A stretch of DNA of 36,929 nt, taken from contig CAKOQK010000012.1 of the NCBI GenBank assembly GCA_934101225.1, forward strand, positions 1 through 36,929, given 5' to 3'. Positions 33,123-36,929 of this stretch are shown piece by piece. The translations under genes and the position numbers were made by a program. Numbering within the stretch: position 1 is the first letter of the stretch; the number at the start of each line of letters is the position of its first letter. The notes beneath the pieces are model-generated. The model was not told the DNA's origin, did no database searches, and worked only from the letters and a program-made list of their open reading frames with translations. This stretch comes from an uncultured Bacilli bacterium (GTDB lineage Bacteria; Bacillota_I; Bacilli_A; RF39; UBA660).

Positions 33123-33770
33123 CTACTTTTTTAATCTTTTAAAATAATTTATATCTTTTAATAATTTAATTCTTTCAATTATTTTATATTTAGGAATATT
33201 TTCATATATTTGTTTATTTTTATTATATAGATATTCATAATAATCTTTATTACCATTTATTAATAAGGGACCATATTTTAATTCTTTAGCAGAATATTTT
33301 TTATTACCTCTTAAAAATACGATATTAATATAGTATTTACCATTATCATATATAGTGCTTTCATGGCTTATATAGAATCCATGATTAGTTAAATAAGTTC
33401 TTAATAGAAAGTGGTTATTATTTGATTCTATAATTAATTTATTAATTTGATTTATATTTTTATTACTAAGTATTTTAATAATGGTAGATGTTCCCATACC
33501 ACTGATGATAAGAGTATTTATATCTTCATTTAAGAAATTAATACCATCACCAAGTCTAGTTGTAATTTTGTCTTCTAAACCATATTTTTTAATATTTTTT
33601 ATACCATTATTTAAAGCTTTTTCATTTATATCACAGGCAAGTGTGAATGGTACTATATTATTTTGAACTAAATAAATATCTATGTAGGCATGATCACAAC
33701 CTATATCAGCAACTATATCATCAGAACTTACTAAGGCTGCAAGTGATTTTAGTCTTTTAGACAATTTCAT
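33123..33770 (-). CDS. trmK: tRNA (adenine22-N1)-methyltransferase TrmK
   Basis: TrmK methylates N1 of A22 in bacterial tRNAs and is linked to rpoD in many Firmicutes. The 215 residues start LSKRLKSLAALV and have the SAM site DDIVADIGCDHAYIDIYL (17-34), then ACDINEKAL and TLIISGMGTSTII. These match the family motif D-I-G-x-D-H and the SGMGG block, here with T for the second G. A C-terminal helical coil is expected and present. The ATG overlaps the rpoD stop by one base, so the pair is translationally coupled. Confidence 0.93.
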   Translation of the reverse strand: MKLSKRLKSLAALVSSDDIVADIGCDHAYIDIYLVQNNIVPFTLACDINEKALNNGIKNIKKYGLEDKITTRLGDGINFLNEDINTLIISGMGTSTIIKILSNKNINQINKLIIESNNNHFLLRTYLTNHGFYISHESTIYDNGKYYINIVFLRGNKKYSAKELKYGPLLINGNKDYYEYLYNKNKQIYENIPKYKIIERIKLLKDINYFKRLKK

Positions 33771-34891
33771 TAATCCACCAAGAAATCTTTTAATTTTTTA
33801 GCACGAGATGGATGTCTTAATTTTCTTAAAGCTTTTGCTTCGATTTGTCTAATTCTTTCTCTTGTTACGTTAAATTTCTTACCTACTTCTTCTAAGGTAT
33901 AACTTGTTCCATCTATTAAACCAAAACGAAGTTCTAATACTTGTTGTTCTCTAGGTTGTAATGTTTCTAAAACTGATTTTATTTCTTCTTTAAGGATTTC
34001 ATTCGTTGTAAAGTCTTCTGGCGACATATTTCTTTCATCAGGAACAAAGTCACCTAAATGAGAATCTTCTTCTTCACCAATTGGAGTTTCTAAACTTACA
34101 GGATCTTGACTAATTTTAATTACTTCTCTTACCTTTTCAACACCAACACCCATTTTTTTAGCTATTTCTTCTTCACTTGGTTCTCTATTAAGTTCTAGAG
34201 TTAATTGTCTTTGAATGCGAGCCATTTTATTAATAGTTTCAACCATATGTACGGGAACTCTGATTGTTCTTGCTTGATCTGCTAGGGCTCTTGTTATTGC
34301 TTGTCTAATCCACCAAGTTGCATATGTTGAAAATTTATATCCCTTATCATAATCAAATTTTTCAACTGCTTTCATTAAACCAATATTACCTTCTTGAATT
34401 AAGTCAAGGAATAATAATCCACGTCCTACATATCTTTTAGCTATTGATACAACTAAACGTAAATTTGACTCAGCAAGTAAACGAGCAGCTTCTTGATCTC
34501 CGTTAGCAACTCTTATAGATAAATCCATTTCTTCTTCAGGAGATAGCAAACTAATTTTACCTATTTCTTTTAAATACATTCTAACAGGATCATTAATATT
34601 AATATCTTTAGTTAAATCTTCATCAGTTAAAATTTCTACTTCTTCTTCTTTGATTTTACCAGGACCAGGACCGGCTTCACTAGATGATGATTCTTCTTCA
34701 CTAGATACAACCGTAATTCCATTTTCTAAGAAAGCATTATAAAGTTCATCTAAAGCATCACTATCAATATCTAATCCTTTTAAACTACTAGCAAGTTCTT
34801 CAAAAGTAATAAATCCTTCTTTTTTACCCTTTTCAATTAACTCTAATTTTCTTTCTTCAAATGTTTTAATTTCTTTAACAGCTTTTGCCAT
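33770..34891 (-). CDS. rpoD: Primary RNA polymerase sigma factor SigA/RpoD
   Basis: The housekeeping sigma factor directs RNA polymerase to TTGACA/TATAAT promoters like those in this window. Of 373 residues, about 1-90 form a short acidic region 1.1-like part with a Ser/Glu/Gly linker, DPVRMYLKEIG (101-111) is region 1.2, and region 2 runs through LDLIQEGNIGLMKAVEKFDYDKGYKFSTYATWWIRQAITRA (about 162-202). Region 3 contains VHMVETINKMARIQRQL, and region 4 has the helix-turn-helix SYTLEEVGKKFNVTRERIRQIEAKALRKLRHP (330-361). Length and content are typical of Bacilli. It overlaps dnaG by one base and trmK by one base. Confidence 0.97.
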   Translation of the reverse strand: MAKAVKEIKTFEERKLELIEKGKKEGFITFEELASSLKGLDIDSDALDELYNAFLENGITVVSSEEESSSSEAGPGPGKIKEEEVEILTDEDLTKDININDPVRMYLKEIGKISLLSPEEEMDLSIRVANGDQEAARLLAESNLRLVVSIAKRYVGRGLLFLDLIQEGNIGLMKAVEKFDYDKGYKFSTYATWWIRQAITRALADQARTIRVPVHMVETINKMARIQRQLTLELNREPSEEEIAKKMGVGVEKVREVIKISQDPVSLETPIGEEEDSHLGDFVPDERNMSPEDFTTNEILKEEIKSVLETLQPREQQVLELRFGLIDGTSYTLEEVGKKFNVTRERIRQIEAKALRKLRHPSRAKKLKDFLVD

Positions 34892-36615
34892 TAATCTTCA
34901 CTTCCTTTTTTTATTTTAATTATTAAATCATTAAGTTCTTCTTGTTTTTTTATATCAGTTTCTATTTTTAATTGTTCTTTTAATTTTTCTATTTTACTTT
35001 CTTTTATCCATTTATTTATAATATTAATAAAGTTATCAAATTCTTCTGGTAATATTTTATCTTGATAATCATTTAAAATACGATAAATATCTTCTTTATA
35101 GTCTAAATCATTAATGTATGTCATAAAATCGGCAATATCAAATTCACCATTTATTTCTTTATAAGCTAGAATATCATTAGCAATAAGTTTATATTTTTCC
35201 TCAGGAAAGTAATTAAGTTCTATCTTATATTTTCTTATAAACTTAGGATCACTCATCATCAAATAAAGAATTGCTTCAGCAGCTTGATGATATTGATTTA
35301 ATTTAGGTTTTATTCTTTTAAACTCTGTTTGTTTTATAACTGGTATTGTTTTAATTAGTTTTCCTTCTAGTATTTTTTTATCAATATGATATTCTTCTGA
35401 TATTTTATTAATTGTAATTGTTTTTAAAATTTCATCATTTGATTTATTAAGTTCATCTATTATTTTATTAATATATTCGGCTAGTTCATCAGCTTTATTT
35501 AAGTTTTTATCTTTTTTTAGATATCTTAATTTAAAATCAAAGAATGATATTTCTCCTTTTAAGGCGTCTTTAAAGGCATCTACTCCATATTTTAATATAT
35601 AACTATCAGGATCTTTTTCTCCATTTAATCTAACAATACTTACCTCAATATTATTTTTAACTAGTTCTTCACCATTTAATATAGTACTTTTTTCACCAGC
35701 ATTATCGTTATCCATCATTAGTATTACTTTGGCATTTAGTTTTTTTAATAAATTAATATGATTACTGGTTAAGGCAGTTCCCATTGATGCAATAACATTT
35801 TTAATTCCTGATGAATATACTCTTATAGCATCCATTTGTCCTTCTACTAAAATAACTGATTTTGTTTTTAAAGCTTCTAATCTACATTTGTCATAATTAT
35901 AAAATGTATAGCCTTTTTTAAAGATAACGCTTTCTCTACTATTTATATATTTGCTTGTATCTTCATTTTGATAAATACGGGCTGAATAAGCAATTACTTT
36001 ACCTTCACTATTACATATTGGAAATGTGATTCGATTTCTAAATAGATCTAGTAAGCCATTATCTGTATTATTTGCTAAAGACATATCGATTATATCTTTA
36101 TTACTATATCCTTTACTAGTTAATATTTTATTTAAATTATTATCTGGAAGCGCTAGACCTATATTAAATTCTTTAATAGTTTCTTCATTTAAATGACGAT
36201 CGTTTATTAAATAATTTTTAGCTTTTACTCCTAAACTACTATTTAAATTATTAACAAATATTTTATTGGATAAATCCATAAGTTCATAGTATTTACTATT
36301 TTTATTTACTATTTTATCTTTAATATCTAGTTGATATCCGATTTTATCGGCAACTTTTTTTACAGCCTCAACAAATGAGATGTTTTCATAATTTTGAACG
36401 AATGTGAACACATTACCACTGGCTAAACAGGTAAAGCATTTATAAATTTGTTTTTCTCTTGATACGCTTAAACTTGGGGAGTGGTCATTATGAAAAGGAC
36501 AAATTCCAAAATAATTTTTTCCCTGTGGTGCCAGATTTATATAAGAACCTATAATTTCAACTATATCCGCTTTTTTTCTGATTTCAGTAATTACATCATT
36601 TGGTATTCCGGCCAT
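34891..36615 (-). CDS. dnaG: DNA primase DnaG
   Basis: DnaG lays RNA primers for both strands at the fork. The 574 residues show the N-terminal zinc ribbon (C39-P-F-H42, C60-F-T-C63), the catalytic RNA polymerase domain with Toprim motifs VILVEGQMDAI (Glu258) and MMDNDNAGEKS (Asp302, Asp304), and a C-terminal helicase-binding part (about 430-574). In the zinc ribbon the usual C-F-G-C reads C-F-T-C. It starts the dnaG-rpoD-trmK macromolecular synthesis operon, a typical Firmicute order, with ribosome site AGGGTG. Confidence 0.95.
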   Translation of the reverse strand: MAGIPNDVITEIRKKADIVEIIGSYINLAPQGKNYFGICPFHNDHSPSLSVSREKQIYKCFTCLASGNVFTFVQNYENISFVEAVKKVADKIGYQLDIKDKIVNKNSKYYELMDLSNKIFVNNLNSSLGVKAKNYLINDRHLNEETIKEFNIGLALPDNNLNKILTSKGYSNKDIIDMSLANNTDNGLLDLFRNRITFPICNSEGKVIAYSARIYQNEDTSKYINSRESVIFKKGYTFYNYDKCRLEALKTKSVILVEGQMDAIRVYSSGIKNVIASMGTALTSNHINLLKKLNAKVILMMDNDNAGEKSTILNGEELVKNNIEVSIVRLNGEKDPDSYILKYGVDAFKDALKGEISFFDFKLRYLKKDKNLNKADELAEYINKIIDELNKSNDEILKTITINKISEEYHIDKKILEGKLIKTIPVIKQTEFKRIKPKLNQYHQAAEAILYLMMSDPKFIRKYKIELNYFPEEKYKLIANDILAYKEINGEFDIADFMTYINDLDYKEDIYRILNDYQDKILPEEFDNFINIINKWIKESKIEKLKEQLKIETDIKKQEELNDLIIKIKKGSED

Positions 36616-36695
36616 AAAATCACCCTACATATATTATTCCCCATATCCCCTCTATTTCTTTTATTTTTTTTGCAAAAAATATAAATTTCTCCAAT

Positions 36696-36723
36696 ATTCT
36701 ATCACGTTTTGACATTTTTTCAA
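36696..36723 (-). promoter_or_regulatory. Sigma-A promoter of dnaG-rpoD-trmK
   Basis: On the minus strand TTGAAA, 16 bases, TAGAAT, with TGA just before the -10 making an extended element. The leader to dnaG would be about 75 bases. Confidence 0.7.
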
Positions 36724-36733
36724 GTATTAATTC

Positions 36734-36780
36734 AAAAAAAGTAAGTTAAAACCAAAATATTTTGTACAATTAACTTACTT
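36734..36780 (-). terminator. Terminator of tRNA-Thr
   Basis: On the minus strand AAGTAAGTTAA pairs with TTAACTTACTT and seven T follow. The AT-rich loop is about 20 bases. It separates the tRNA from the dnaG promoter. Confidence 0.75.
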
Positions 36781-36796
36781 ATTATTTTTTAATTAA

Positions 36797-36870
36797 TGGT
36801 GCTGATTAACAGAATTGAACTGTTCGCTGAAGCTTACCATGCTTCTGTATTACCACTATACTAAATCAGC
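36797..36870 (-). tRNA. tRNA-Thr(GGT)
   Basis: A 74-base cloverleaf with acceptor GCTGATT / AATCAGC, discriminator A and encoded CCA. The anticodon stem GAAGC / GCTTC encloses ATGGTAA, giving GGT. The D-arm is short (TAGTATAGTGGTAATAC). Confidence 0.9.
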
Positions 36871-36929
36871 AATTCTAAATATATTATAGAAAATATTTTA
36901 ATTATCTACAACATATTTAATTCTATTTT

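Overview
The window comes from a very AT-rich, walled member of the Bacillota using the standard bacterial code (yidD ends in TGA). Firmicute-type dnaG-rpoD-trmK and dnaB-dnaI pairs, a shortened mraZ-rsmH-ftsL-pbpB division cluster, DacA, LCP and NlpC/P60 wall enzymes and very low GC fit a gut Bacilli lineage near Erysipelotrichales/RF39. That placement is inferred from gene content and composition only.

Layout. 1-1900: yidD coupled to a zinc-binding-protein-like lipoprotein with no histidines, then tRNA-Ser, -Lys, -Ile and -Glu. 1900-2700: decayed DNA with a remnant of a PD-(D/E)XK (Rpn/transposase-like) gene. 2723-7060: leftward cluster mraZ, rsmH, ftsL, pbpB and an unknown membrane-anchored protein, with a clear set of MraZ boxes. 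7200-8320: wreckage of an IS1595-type and an IS66-type transposase. 8423-12314: two tandem prepilin-like genes whose first 242 residues are almost identical and whose C-termini diverge into Cys-rich regions with thrombospondin-type-1-like motifs. 12394-16758: an operon for a PAP2-like membrane enzyme and a heterodimeric ABC exporter. 16823: tRNA-His. 16937-22188: two soluble HExxH metallopeptidase-like proteins, a DUF1287-type protein, several decayed genes (including a VanZ fragment and a membrane gene broken by a 16-bp tandem duplication), and a small protein coupled to the larger HExxH protein behind three 23-bp direct repeats. 22345-27712: dacA, a Cys-rich small protein, dnaI, dnaB and a membrane-anchored HExxH protein. 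27855-29465 (rightward): a GtrB-like glycosyltransferase and clpP. 29473-33064 (leftward): an LCP wall-polymer ligase, a SipW-type surface protein and an NlpC/P60 hydrolase. 33123-36615: trmK, rpoD and dnaG. 36797: tRNA-Thr.

The common theme is replication initiation plus the cell envelope: division and septal wall synthesis, wall trimming, teichoic-acid-like ligation, lipid-linked sugar transfer and export. Accessory DNA (transposase remnants, pilin-like pair, metallopeptidases) lies between the core operons. The strongest candidate for something new is the tandem pilin-like/TSP1-like pair, followed by the histidine-free ZnuA-like lipoprotein and the HExxH/106-residue pair with its repeat array.
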